Assembly: GCA_027627225.1 (NCBI GenBank)
Contig: CM051024.1
Span: 83,066,204-83,130,203, forward strand
Direction of reading: 5' to 3'
From: Congeria kusceri
Taxonomy: Eukaryota; Mollusca; Bivalvia; Myida; Dreissenidae
DNA: 64,000 nucleotides
In this document: piece by piece, positions 29,801 to 36,192 of the stretch
Numbering within the stretch: the stretch's first letter is position 1
How the letters are laid out: every line of letters begins with the position of its first letter
Position numbers and translations under genes: made by a program
Notes under the pieces: model-generated
The model's input: only the letters and a program-made list of their open reading frames with translations
Told to the model about the DNA's origin: nothing
The model's database searches: none

Positions 29801-31712
29801 CATTTATATGAAAAAATAAATATTCAAATAAAAAAAAAAGGCTGAGACCTGTATAAATGCAAGAGAGACGACAAAATCAAACGTTATTTTATGCATTTAA
29901 TTTAGAACTACCCATTATCAGAAAGGACTGAGTGTTCAATAATATATGTTTTCCGTTTGTATTTTTTATAAGTTAAAACTTGTCGAACTTTATGTCGATA
30001 TACCTACAATTAACTTTGCTTATACATATTTTATTATTTCCTTATCAAACATACTAATAATTTATGTAAAATATTCCAGCTCAGATTACCAAAACTATGT
30101 TGTTCAGAGAGCTAGAAACAACGAAACATATTTGAAAAAAGTAAAGGAGTAAGTATTGAAAAGACACTGTATGTCACCAGCTTTGTAACAAGTACACACA
30201 TGTAATTGTTCATAATGATTGCTCGATACTGAATAAATATGTGTTAAACCGGTTTAAATCCGTAATGCTTTTCATTGACAGTTCCAAAGCGGTGATTACA
30301 ATTTTAATCATTTTTTAATGTTTTGTGTTTGTTTTGTTTTGTGCGTATGGTTCTGTGCTGCATTGGCAACAAATAAGGACAATAAGATGTGGTTAAATAG
30401 TAATCTATGGAAATACATGACTGTCTTATACCGTTCTTTTCAATTAATGCAACCGTTTGGTTGATATGCGACTTCATTCCGACAATACATGTATATAAAA
30501 TGAAAAATGTTTACAATTAATCGACAATCAGTATACATTTATATTAATTCACAGTCACAATATATTGAACGGATTTGTCGATGTATGGAACCAATGTACG
30601 TGTATATAGATAAAATCTTCGTATGTGTGAATTGGGAACATCATTGAATGGAACCAGTTTTGTCATTATATGGATTCACATTTCAATATATGAAAAGAAC
30701 TGCCTTTGTATAAAACCAGCTCACTTACATATGACTTCGTTTCTGAAATGTATGAATAAAACAGCAATACTATCAATCCAACTATAAATATATGGATTCA
30801 TTTTATAATTATAAGAAATGAAATAACAATATATGACACTTAGCGTCCTTCTATGAAACCGAAGTAGCAATATTCAGCCATGGCTTTCCATAGCAATCCT
30901 ATTCATTTATATACATATATCTTTTTTAACAATCGAAGTATGAAATATTGCGTTTTCATATTTCTTTGGAGAGACATTTCGTAAAATCGATAACTAATTT
31001 GTATTACGATTAACGAAACCTACACTATGAAGACAATTACGTGCTTTTTGCATATACATCAATATCATCAGCAAAACCTACCCATATATGGCGTAGTATT
31101 GATGTTTATACCGGGCATAATTTTTTTTTTTTATTGCAGACTTTTAGATTCGATATTGCGGAATCCGCTCCTACGGATATATGGGTAATGCAATTTTGAA
31201 TTTATTAAATTGTTTAGTGTTATATATTATTGCATTATCCAATAACACTTGGTCACAATCGCGTGTTCCTTTATTAATTTTCGAAATCAGATATTGTAGC
31301 CGGATATTTCAACGACAAATATAGGCATTAACATTGGCGAAAGCCGGGCGGTAGACAGGGGAAGGAACGTGCTGGCTTTTTATGTCGTTAACAAGTTGCG
31401 TTAAAAGTTTATATTTCTCTTATTGTTTCAAATTCTTGTGGTCAATCTTGATTTAAACTTTCAACAAACTTTACTTGGAAGGTTCTCTACCATACCTGCG
31501 CAGATGGTTTCGATTCACTACACAATATGATCACCAAAACCAATCATAAGAATGTTTAAACGAAAACATGTAGACAGATTTTCAAATAATTGCACACATA
31601 TCTTTATTTGGGTCTCCTCTATCAAACGCATTCAAATTGTTCCGTACTTTTACACAGAATTGCCTCTTGAGCTCAGAATAGACTTAATAGTCATAATCAT
31701 TATAACAATAAC

Positions 31713-31769
<57 letters not shown>

Positions 31770-34327
31770 TAATAATAATAATAATAATGATGATGATAAT
31801 GATTATTTCTGTCGTTATTGTTATTTATACAGCATTTTTATTAATATTATGTTCATGTTGTTGCTGTTGTTGTTGGTGACCTTAATAATAATGTCCTTTG
31901 CAGGAATCTTGGTGTTTTCATGGCGGACAACTTAAGGTATCTTTGTCTCCCTCTTTGATGGTTCCGCGTTTTAACTTAACAGTGAACATCATAAACGAAT
32001 GTTAACATTGTAATGTTTTGTATGTTTCTTCAAGACATATATTCCTAGATAAATGTTTTTAGGGCCTGAACATTTACACATACTTTTTTGTGCTTTGCCT
32101 GTCGAAACGACACCTTTTAACAAATGTTACGGCGATTGCTTTCGTGTCCCTGTTCACGATAAAAAAACAAACACCACAATAACAAAAAAATCATAATCAT
32201 ACTATTGAAATCTTGTTTCTATACTATACTAAAAGAGCTAATTTTAATAATACAACCTGTCGATTGACAAACTATTTTACCAGATAACTAATGCCATTTT
32301 TTATGTCTACTGATACATATTTATCTCATTATCCATTTGCAAGCTAGTCATACATTTTACAGTTGAGTATTTGCATGAAAATGCTTGTTTGTCCTTCAAA
32401 ATATCTTTATTTGGGTCTCCTCTATCAAAGCATTCAAATTGTTCCGGACTTTTACACAGAATTGCCTCTTGAGCTCAAAATAGACTTGTGTGTTTCGTAT
32501 TCCACTCATTTTCAAAATTTCCTAGTCAACCTCCCTGAAACTTCGGCGAGATCGGTATGAAATGGTCTATTCCAGCGTATTCAAGACACTCGAGATAAAG
32601 GGTGCATAATTCTAAAAATATTTCGTGGTAGAGCTATGCTCATATACATTCATCAATTAGCGTCCGGAGAATCATAAACCCGAGAATTTCAATAAATGGG
32701 GAATTTATATTTATAAATTTACTGTGCATGTTAATTTATATTTGAATTGCGGTTGCGTTTTATTAAGAATTATTTATAAATTACATTAACTTCTCCAGTA
32801 GATGTTATTCAATTAAAAATTTTTTTTTAACATTTTTCTATAAATAAAATGTGGCGAAAGAAGTCTCGTAATACGCCGAAATGTTACTTTTACTTCATTT
32901 GCGTAGCATTAATACAATATTTGCAAAACTTATGATACGTATAGTATATTAGTTAACATAACTAACTATGTTCACTCGTCTGGTATATAATAATGTTCAT
33001 TCATTTCCGCAATTAATTTCTGACAATGCTAATTTGTTAAATTTGCCTGACAAATTCATGTAGCGATTATAGTAACGTGAATTACACGCATTTAGGTTAT
33101 TCATTTATCACCGGTGAAAACATGGAAGGTATGATCGGTTTATTCACGGTAAACATCTTAATAATGTTTGATTTATCTTCAATTAATTTTGGGTCCGATA
33201 AGGTTTCTTATAGTGTCCAAAAGAAGTCTCCTTAGTGGGGACCAAACAAGCTGGGGTCCGAGAAGTCACGTAAACGATCATCTTAACCCTCTTGTATTAT
33301 GTTTCGGATAAAAAAAATGACATCTCAATATTAATTTCAACGCCGATTGTCTTTTTTAAAGACATTTCTTGTTTCAAATACGTCCACTTAATTGTGATTC
33401 TGTAACAAAAATATTCAAAATGTTCCGATCCACTGAATAAGGAGGCCGATATAGAAAAAATATGCATTTCTGATTTCCTTCGATTAGCAGTTTTAAGTCA
33501 ATCTTGTTTAATCTCCTCACAAATAGTCGCTGGATAATCCTCCGGTAAACATGCACATGCGGTTTCGATTCACTAAAACTGATAGCCACTAGAGCTAAAT
33601 TAGAAATAGACATATCTTAAAGTAACATCTCCACCTAATGTGGCTTATCGTTATTATATTGATGTTTCTTCTCAGCACTTCGCCATATGTAACATATATC
33701 AACGAAAACATTTTGGCACACACACCAACACTACAATTATGTGGGTTAGATTAAGCAATAAGGGATTAATGGTCGGATAAATTTGACATTTAGCAAACAT
33801 ACGTTGCATTAAAATTAACATTATATTACATTGCAGCCTCGGTGCAATTTCATATGAGCTGGAACAACTGAAGAAACATCCAGGTAAATATATTATGATG
33901 CATATTCAGTGTCAATGTGTAACTCTGACATTACATGTTATTTCACAGTTGGCATAACATTGAATCGTTAATTTTCTTTTACACAAGTCAATTTATGGTT
34001 TGTTAGTTTCATTCATTTACTAGGATATAAAATCTACTAAAACAGTTTTGTTTACAAACATATTTTCTTTTTTTATTACAATTCGCGAACTCTCCCATTC
34101 CTAGTCCTTTAACTGTTACGTTAATGGAAAGAAATTGATCCATTCCTTCGAAGAGACTAAATAAATTAATCATCATTTAGCTGTGTAAAACAACGACATT
34201 TACTTGAACAGCACAATAGTAGCATTATATATGTGTTTTGTGTACATATGCGAGTGTATTGTTGTAACGAACATAATGAATAATACCACGTTGATATCAG
34301 TTTTATCGATATTTCATTTCAGAATAA
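2749..34327 (+). CDS. Gene A: modular coiled-coil-like protein, 30-exon model, function unknown
   Basis: Exon model: 2749-2813, 3072-3188, 3277-3309 (short form) or 3277-3403 (frame-breaking), 3578-3718, 3874-3981, 5204-5311, 5402-5518, 5643-5783, 9410-9517, 9776-9847, 10004-10141, 10876-10914, 11683-11751, 12127-12189, 12705-12909, 17367-17408, 18084-18127, 18609-18689, 19649-19705, 20491-20574, 20807-20848, 21125-21139, 21604-21618, 21795-21809, 26359-26391, 27496-27609, 30080-30148, 31140-31184, 33837-33883, 34323-34327. All have AG/GT borders and open frames, and most have a homologous exon in gene B in the same order and phase. The total is 2,232 nt (743 residues). The ATG is chosen because it is shared with B and has an AAGATGG context. 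Exons 2-14 encode charged, Glu/Gln/Lys-rich helical sequence typical of a coiled coil. Exons 15-30 encode a Trp/Phe/Cys-containing helical region ending HPE-stop. No signal peptide, membrane segment or known catalytic motif is seen. The structure is well supported by comparison; the function is not assigned. Confidence 0.75.
3072..3981 (+). CDS. Gene A exons 2-5: first copy of the four-exon helical module
   Basis: Exons are 3072-3188 (117 nt), 3277 onward (exon 3, damaged), 3578-3718 (141 nt) and 3874-3981 (108 nt). All are phase 2 at both ends. The sequence is Glu/Gln/Lys-rich with few helix breakers. Exon 4 ends in LLQDE plus a Trp split across the splice. Exon 5 begins SQMNRDGL and ends KTFL. 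The same exon lengths and split Trp recur in exons 8-9, which indicates an old internal duplication of a module of about 160 residues. The acceptor of exon 4 (CATCAATGGAG) has a weak pyrimidine tract, so inclusion may vary. Confidence 0.75.
3277..3403 (+). pseudogene. Gene A exon 3 with damaged donor
   Basis: The frame is open from 3277 and aligns with B exon 3 (129 nt, ending CT|GTAAGT). In A the end reads AAAAAT|GTTTAG: the segment is two bases shorter, the donor is weak, and a TAG lies at 3407-3409 in the incoming frame. Using this donor shifts exon 4 out of frame. Two escapes exist. Skipping exon 3 keeps phase 2 to phase 2. Alternatively, an internal donor at 3310 (AAAG|GTATTT) gives a 33-nt exon 3 in the right phase. 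Confidence 0.65.
3982..5203 (+). other. Gene A intron 5 (1.2 kb)
   Basis: No exon or transposon is recognised. Around 4370-4600 the base composition is less AT-rich, with a 92-codon open frame (4449-4727) that has no supporting homologue in B and is most likely chance. The B counterpart intron is about 670 bp. Confidence 0.5.
5204..9517 (+). CDS. Gene A exons 6-9: second copy of the helical module
   Basis: Exons are 5204-5311 (108 nt), 5402-5518 (117 nt), 5643-5783 (141 nt) and 9410-9517 (108 nt), all phase 2 at both ends. Exon 8 ends NTLQGN plus a split Trp and is closely matched in B (LQGNW). Exon 9 (NTTNEDIHMKMDQQ...YRWKTLL) aligns along its 36 residues with exon 5, sharing Asn4, Asp6, Gln14, Asp16, Asp20, Tyr25, Tyr27, Lys33, Thr34 and Leu36. 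A 3.6-kb repeat-filled intron splits exons 8 and 9 in A but is only about 430 bp in B. Confidence 0.8.
6243..6270. repeat. Short perfect palindrome plus a third copy
   Basis: CCGTCCAATAT and ATATTGGACGG form an 11-bp inverted repeat around a 6-base spacer. A further GCATTGGACGG direct copy follows at about 6284-6294. It may be a terminus of an old mobile element; no partner terminus was recognised with confidence. Confidence 0.6.
6866..7693. mobile_element. hAT-like non-autonomous element with CTATTGAT target duplication
   Basis: An 8-bp direct repeat CTATTGAT flanks the element (6858-6865 and 7694-7701). The left end reads CAAGGATTGGTCGAGTACTGG. The right end, reverse-complemented, reads CAGGCATGTGCTACTCGTAC, so the termini are imperfect inverted repeats starting CA(A)GG. 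Both subterminal regions are packed with AGTACTGAGTACT and ACTCGTACTCG motifs. There is no transposase frame. An 8-bp duplication with CAGG-type ends is what the hAT superfamily makes. Confidence 0.7.
7788..7849 (+). CDS. Candidate alternative first exon in gene A intron 8
   Basis: ATG at 7788 opens MSLSAKYSKEQRAVLAVKLK, ending two bases into the next codon at a consensus donor (AA|GTAAGT at 7850). A TATATATA tract lies about 50 bases upstream (7736-7747). The phase fits splicing to gene A exon 9 at 9410, which would give a protein lacking the first module and most of the second. No counterpart was seen in the short B intron. It could instead belong to a decayed transposon. Confidence 0.3.
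8290..9060. repeat. Decayed tandem array, about 150-bp period, 5 units
   Basis: Units are marked by TTCCGATTCACTGCACAAGA-like cores followed by TGGCC and AGCTGAAATAGAAC. They recur near 8378, 8517, 8674, 8827 and 8979, each preceded by TGATGGTCC(A/T)-x-TA-like text. Single relatives occur near 31495-31545 and 33555-33605. Open frames on both strands here (8298-8615, 8369-8581) come from the repeat and are not genes. Confidence 0.65.
9776..12189 (+). CDS. Gene A exons 10-14: end of the helical rod
   Basis: Exons are 9776-9847 (72 nt), 10004-10141 (138 nt), 10876-10914 (39 nt), 11683-11751 (69 nt) and 12127-12189 (63 nt), all phase 2 to phase 2, each with a B homologue. Exon 11 is very rich in Lys/Glu/Arg and heptad-like. 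Exon 12 encodes SGSMDWVSELRNE, nearly unchanged in B (SGSMEWVSELQNE), a compact conserved motif that breaks the rod. Exon 14 encodes Q-T-I-D-E-Y followed by DDRYDEY, again conserved. Introns between them hold no recognised repeats except AT-rich sequence. Confidence 0.8.
12705..12909 (+). CDS. Gene A exon 15: conserved Trp/Cys helical block
   Basis: This is the largest exon (205 nt). It starts in phase 2 and ends in phase 0, the first change of phase. It holds IRYWKIEDNRL, then SLRWVECSLNKTPPNCNYAD, then MCGI and ACQ, with five Cys and two Trp. The B exon is exactly 205 nt and preserves most of these positions, except for a stop at the Glu of RWVE. The fixed length and conserved Cys/Trp suggest a folded domain and not a rod. 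Donor GTACAT at 12910. Confidence 0.8.
13022..13063. repeat. Inverted relative of 16833-16878
   Basis: AGGCCTAAATTAAA followed by TTTGTTTGCCCTTTACCGACC is the reverse complement, with a few changes, of GGTCGGTAGGTAAAGGGCAA followed by TTAATTTTAATTTAGGCCT at the far side of the LINE. The pair brackets 3.8 kb. I could not find a convincing target duplication, so it may be two separate insertions of one family. Confidence 0.5.
13440..15358 (+). mobile_element. 5'-truncated LINE (non-LTR retrotransposon)
   Basis: An uninterrupted frame runs from 13393 to the TAG at 14992-14994. Recognisable element sequence starts near 13440. It shows reverse transcriptase motifs in order: FTAYIDLKRCFDYINRD (catalytic Asp of the A block), GVKQGCNLSPTLFAVFANDL, and LLYADDIVLM with the YADD catalytic pair. 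Near the C-terminus, CKFCENAHVEDELHFVFDC fits a Cys/His zinc-binding knuckle. The endonuclease and N-terminal fingers are missing, so it cannot move by itself. A 3' tail of (ACTT) repeats ends at about 15358. The open frame suggests a recent insertion. I do not assign a clade. Confidence 0.85.
15335..15358 (+). repeat. (ACTT)n tail of the LINE
   Basis: Six ACTT units at the 3' end of the element, as expected for target-primed LINE insertion with a simple-repeat tail. Confidence 0.8.
15795..16201. repeat. Dispersed 0.4-kb repeat (copy 1)
   Basis: This copy is alignable with 63400-63862: shared blocks include TTCGCCACTTTTCTTTGATT, GTTATGCTACTTCTAAGAAA, TTGATTGTAGTCACC and GTAATTCGGTGTCA followed by GATACATCAAAATGCACA. 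A shorter piece recurs near 63025-63115. No coding frame is seen. It sits between the LINE and the tandem pair at 16202. Confidence 0.7.
16202..16878. repeat. Two tandem 0.34-kb units carrying a CRE palindrome
   Basis: Unit 1 is 16202-16534 and unit 2 is 16535-16878. They share ATGATGACGTCAT, CACGACAAAACGTGAAACAC-like text, TATCCGGTCACTAGGCGCTT and ATTACCGCAGA. Each has one perfect TGACGTCA (16239-16246 and 16572-16579), the consensus cAMP response element. Whether any factor binds is unknown. Confidence 0.75.
17367..18127 (+). CDS. Gene A exons 16-17: phase-0 linker
   Basis: Exon 16 is 17367-17408 (42 nt, phase 0 to 0, GDFNGILLEFVFHT, donor G|GTAAGA). Exon 17 is 18084-18127 (44 nt, phase 0 to 2, ends EEPG, donor GTAAAC). 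In B the exon 16 homologue (GDNSRINQEFVFHR) has lost this donor and extends by 13 codons. B exon 17 keeps V-x-x-A-G(A/G)-x6-(D/E)-P-G. These two exons return the gene to phase 2, so exons 15, 16 and 17 together form a unit that can be removed in frame (291 nt in A). Confidence 0.7.
18609..20848 (+). CDS. Gene A exons 18-21: conserved Trp/Phe helical domain
   Basis: Exons are 18609-18689 (81 nt), 19649-19705 (57 nt), 20491-20574 (84 nt) and 20807-20848 (42 nt), all phase 2. Key residues shared with B are: I-E-K-A-(I/V)-D-x-W-I-x-K-M and F-S-F in exon 18; DVDE(Q/R)-x-L-(K/R)-(E/D)YNEAA-(D/E)-(D/E)-V in exon 19; N-F-x-S-(F/Y) and F-K-(S/T)-A-H in exon 20; and IW-(H/N)-I-(F/M)-AD-(K/N)-FQH in exon 21. 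This is the best conserved stretch of the family and probably a folded helical bundle. Function unknown. Introns of 0.2-1 kb show no recognised element. Confidence 0.8.
21125..21139 (+). CDS. Gene A microexon 22 (15 nt)
   Basis: TTTTTTTCAG precedes and GTAATT follows a 15-base segment that reads A-TGC-CCG-CGA-TCC-AG in phase 2, adding KCPRS. No counterpart was seen in B. The splice signals are strong and the length and phase match the two following microexons. Confidence 0.5.
21604..21618 (+). CDS. Gene A microexon 23 (15 nt)
   Basis: TTTATTTTTCAG precedes and GTAAGT follows C-TGT-GAA-AAA-TAC-AA, phase 2 to 2, adding SCEKY. It is 15 nt like its neighbours. No B counterpart was seen. Confidence 0.5.
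21795..21809 (+). CDS. Gene A microexon 24 (15 nt, conserved in B)
   Basis: TTTTTTTTTGTAG precedes and GTAAGT follows A-AAC-TGT-ACG-TAC-TG, giving K-N-C-T-Y and the first two bases of a Trp codon completed by exon 25. B has the same 15-nt exon at 58578-58592 with the same residues and phase, which is strong support for a real microexon. Confidence 0.75.
21810..24590 (+). other. AT-rich part of gene A intron 24
   Basis: No exon is recognised. There is an A/T microsatellite-like tract at about 24240-24330 (AATAATAAT and TAAAAAAATTA runs). Minus-strand open frames of 60-87 codons here show no splice or homology support. Confidence 0.5.
24591..25659. mobile_element. 1.07-kb inverted-repeat DNA transposon with GC-rich core
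   Basis: The termini are perfect 16-bp inverted repeats: CAGGGTTTCCCGCAGG (24591-24606) and CCTGCGGGAAACCCTG (25644-25659). The flanks are an 11-bp direct repeat ATTATACTGTT (24580-24590 and 25660-25670). GACATGC/GACATG motifs occur near both ends. The right third (25345-25640) is strikingly GC-rich for this window and made of diverged (G)CGGCCGATTT-led units. There is no transposase; the open frames on both strands at 25352-25660 reflect stop-poor GC-rich repeats. CAGGG termini resemble hAT, but an 11-bp duplication is closer to Mutator-like elements (8-11 bp). Confidence 0.8.
26055..26260. repeat. Compound microsatellite (CAT)n, (CTT)n, (AAT)n
   Basis: Consecutive ATCATC, TTCTTC and AATAAT/ATGATAAT runs directly upstream of exon 25. 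The (AAT)n part lies inside the block that was later copied to 31686-32400 and is longer there. Confidence 0.8.
26161..26850 (+). repeat. Source block of an exon-bearing duplication
   Basis: This 690-bp block, running from AATAGTCATAATCATT to GTCCTTCAAAAT, is nearly identical to 31686-32400. It contains gene A exon 25 with both splice sites. The copy differs by a longer (AAT)n run and scattered substitutions. Confidence 0.85.
26359..26391 (+). CDS. Gene A exon 25 (33 nt)
   Basis: CTTTGCAG precedes and GTATCT follows a 33-nt phase-2 exon that completes the split Trp and reads NLGVFMADNL plus AG. The B exon (59574-59606) reads NLGEFLADKL plus CG. An identical second copy of this exon lies at 31904-31936. 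Confidence 0.75.
26851..27495 (+). other. Gene A intron 25, remainder
   Basis: AT-rich sequence; no exon or recognised repeat. Confidence 0.5.
27496..27609 (+). CDS. Gene A exon 26 (114 nt)
   Basis: Acceptor ATTATGTTTAG and donor AG|GTATGT bound a phase-2 exon ending I-x-DRLRKCNEQFG. B exon 60276-60380 (105 nt) ends IADRLRKCDEQFG. The A acceptor has an A/G-interrupted pyrimidine tract. The C-terminal half is much more conserved than the N-terminal half, which includes a nine-base length difference. Confidence 0.75.
27610..30079 (+). other. Gene A intron 26 (2.5 kb)
   Basis: The intron holds the decayed tandem array at 28350-29035. The rest is AT-rich with no exon recognised. The open frame at 29946-30152 includes exon 27 in its end but reads mostly intron. 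Confidence 0.5.
28350..29035. repeat. Decayed tandem repeat, about 130-bp period, 6 units
   Basis: The core ACCTAG(C/T)TTTTGACC recurs at 28354, 28482 and 28618, in degraded form at about 28776 and 28897, and again at 29018. Intervening text is partly shared (ATTATAGCAGAACA-type). The core is a familiar motif of bivalve tandem repeats, from memory, and is the main clue to the organism group. Confidence 0.7.
30080..31184 (+). CDS. Gene A exons 27-28
   Basis: Exon 27 (30080-30148, 69 nt) contains DYQNYVV then RA-x-x-N-(N/D)-x-x-YLKKVK, conserved in B (61859-61927). Exon 28 (31140-31184, 45 nt, LLDSILRNPLLRIYG) has an excellent acceptor (T-run then ATTGCAG) and donor GG|GTAATG, phase 2 to 2, but no counterpart in B. 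It is therefore either gained in A, lost in B, or not used. Confidence 0.65.
31686..32400 (+). repeat. Pasted copy of the exon 25 block
   Basis: Nearly identical to 26161-26850, same orientation, about 5.5 kb downstream and still inside gene A, with an expanded (AAT)n run at about 31710-31790. The very low divergence means it is recent. Confidence 0.85.
31904..31936 (+). CDS. Extra copy of exon 25 between exons 28 and 29
   Basis: The 33-nt exon, its CTTTGCAG acceptor and its GTATCT donor are unchanged from 26359-26391. Because it is phase 2 to 2 it could be spliced in between exons 28 and 29 without breaking the frame, repeating GNLGVFMADNL near the C-terminus. Whether it is used cannot be told from sequence. 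Confidence 0.4.
32640..32960. repeat. Block homologous to the region upstream of gene B
   Basis: Shared in order with 46880-47170: CC(G/A)GAGAA(T/C)CATA, then TTATATTTATAAA, then TGTTAATTT, then TTATTAAGAATT, then GTTATTCAAT, then CTATAAATA, then GCG(A/G)AAG. Identity is moderate. The block lies in the last large intron of A. It could be an old dispersed repeat or a displaced promoter-side segment. Confidence 0.5.
32961..33836 (+). other. Rest of gene A intron 28
   Basis: No exon is seen. A single relative of the 8.3-kb tandem array lies near 33540-33605. A less AT-rich stretch (33185-33280, TCCGATAAGG to GGGGTCCGAGAAG) is unexplained. Confidence 0.45.
33837..34327 (+). CDS. Gene A exons 29-30 and stop
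   Basis: Exon 29 (33837-33883, 47 nt) encodes ELEQLKKHP and ends in phase 1. The final exon begins at 34323 after ATTTCATTTCAG: AA completes a Glu codon and TAA (34325-34327) stops translation. B ends the same way (ELEQLKTHPE-stop), with an identical acceptor sequence, which supports the 3' end in both. Confidence 0.75.
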
Positions 34328-34328
34328 A
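34323..34328 (+). promoter_or_regulatory. AATAAA overlapping the gene A stop codon
   Basis: The first six bases of the last exon read AATAAA, containing the stop. The same arrangement is found in B at 63939-63944. If used as the poly(A) signal, the last exon would be only a few tens of bases long. Confidence 0.4.
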
Positions 34329-36192
34329 ACAAGACCGATGTTATACCCCTGTACACAAGTCAGGACGATTAAGTTTAATGCGTATATTCTCTGAACTCAT
34401 CTGAAACGTCGTGTATATGCCCATATTATTTGTTTTAATAATGAATAATACATATTTAAATCGCAAATATTAATTCAGCTGTAAAATGTGTGCTTATTTT
34501 TACGCTTGCTTAAAAGATATTATTGTAGAGGTATTAATTTTATTCAGCCAAAAGTAAGTGTGTGCGTGTTGACGTTGGTATGCATAGGTTTATACATTGT
34601 ATTGTTGCGTTGTTGTATTTATTTAGTAGAAACTAATTTTTTACTAAGTTTTTTGTTAGTGATGACCGAAGATCGTAATTTCTCTCTACCATGTTTGGCT
34701 ATTTTAACAAAGTTAATATGTTCACATGTTTTCAATTACAATATTTTTGTAGTAATGTTGAACTGTTGATTTGTAACATTGTGCTTAAAGTTCGATAAAA
34801 TAGTCATATCAGTTCAACGCCAGTAGAAACAGAGACCATACAAAGTGCGGATTATGTTAAAACATCGGCTAGAAGACAAACATTACCTAATTATAGTAGT
34901 TTATACTATAGTTCCCAAAGCTTCAATGAGCTCGTGGTTTAGTAGATATATTTTGTGACTTCTGCATGTTCTGATAAGTCGACAAGAAACAATGTTAAAT
35001 GTGGTTGAAGACGTTTCTCTCGCCATATAAGTTGTCATATAAAACATATTTCAATATCAAAATTTTAGATGATGTCGAAGGAAATAAAATACGATCTTAC
35101 ACAGAACTCAGCCCGTATAATCTGTATTTTTCAAAATACATGTGCACATTTCAATTTACTAATTTCACTTAAAAATCCTCAGATATCTTGAATGCCATTT
35201 ATTTCAACCATTGTTTGTGAAATAAATATATTAAAAAAACAACAACATATTTTCGTAGTGCAAATGCTATGAAATGCAATAACATGTGGGCATATATATA
35301 ATTTAAAAAAAAAAAAAACAGAATTAATACAAAAAATCATGTGGGAGAGTGGGTACGCTGAGACTTTTTTCTAAATGGAGAAAGTGATTAAAAGGGATTA
35401 ATTAAAAGAAACAAATCATTATCAAGATACGGTATTACAATAATATTAAAGTATTGATTTTGAAATATTTATGTAAACTGCTATTTTATGTTTATAAATG
35501 TAATATAATAATTTATATTTTTATGATGTTAGTACAATAAATTATAAAGCAAAACGTTTGTTATTTTAAATGATTTATGTTGATTTTCTATCAAATTACA
35601 CGATGAAACAGGAAATAGTGGCTTAATACGTTCCGCAATGGACCTCAATTCATTAGCTTCATTATTGACAACAGATGCAATTCAAAATTGATTGAGAGAC
35701 AAAGTCGAAAACGCAAACATAACTACACAATATTTTAAAATCTTTTTTGAGGAATATGTATATTATCACCCCATTTTGAAGATTATAAATCACCGAGCAA
35801 TGTCTCTGTTTAAGTTATATTTCTAATGTTGACACAAATGTTATATATATATAATGGGTAACGGACGTTTGCCTGATGATAGGGCGGGTAATTACACTTC
35901 CACCTCACCACGTGGTCTAATTCATGAATTTGAAATAAAATGACTGGATACAATTCTCTGACCACGCTGCACTGTATTTCAATTCCCTTACAGCAAACAA
36001 TCTACACAATCAAACAACAAAACGGAAATGAAGCAACAAGAATTCAAAATATTTTTTAATTGTAAACAAAACTCATGAATTTTATGTTTTAATAAATGAA
36101 ACCAAACATGCAATGGATACAATTTTACTAAATATATTGCAAATAATTATATTGATATTCGAACACATTATTTACAAGAAAACAGCGCTTAT
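34329..36192. other. Intergenic AT-rich DNA after gene A
   Basis: No gene is recognised. There is a poly(A) run at about 35307-35320. Open frames at 34204-34404 and 34488-34769 lack support. Confidence 0.5.

Larger units (their letters stand above)
31598..32487. repeat. 88-bp direct repeats bracketing the copied block
   Basis: 31598-31685 and 32401-32487 both begin ATATCTTTATTTGGGTCTCC and end AGACTT, with one indel and a few changes. Between them sits the 715-bp copy of 26161-26850. The direct repeat looks like duplicated target sequence created when the block was pasted in. Confidence 0.8.
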
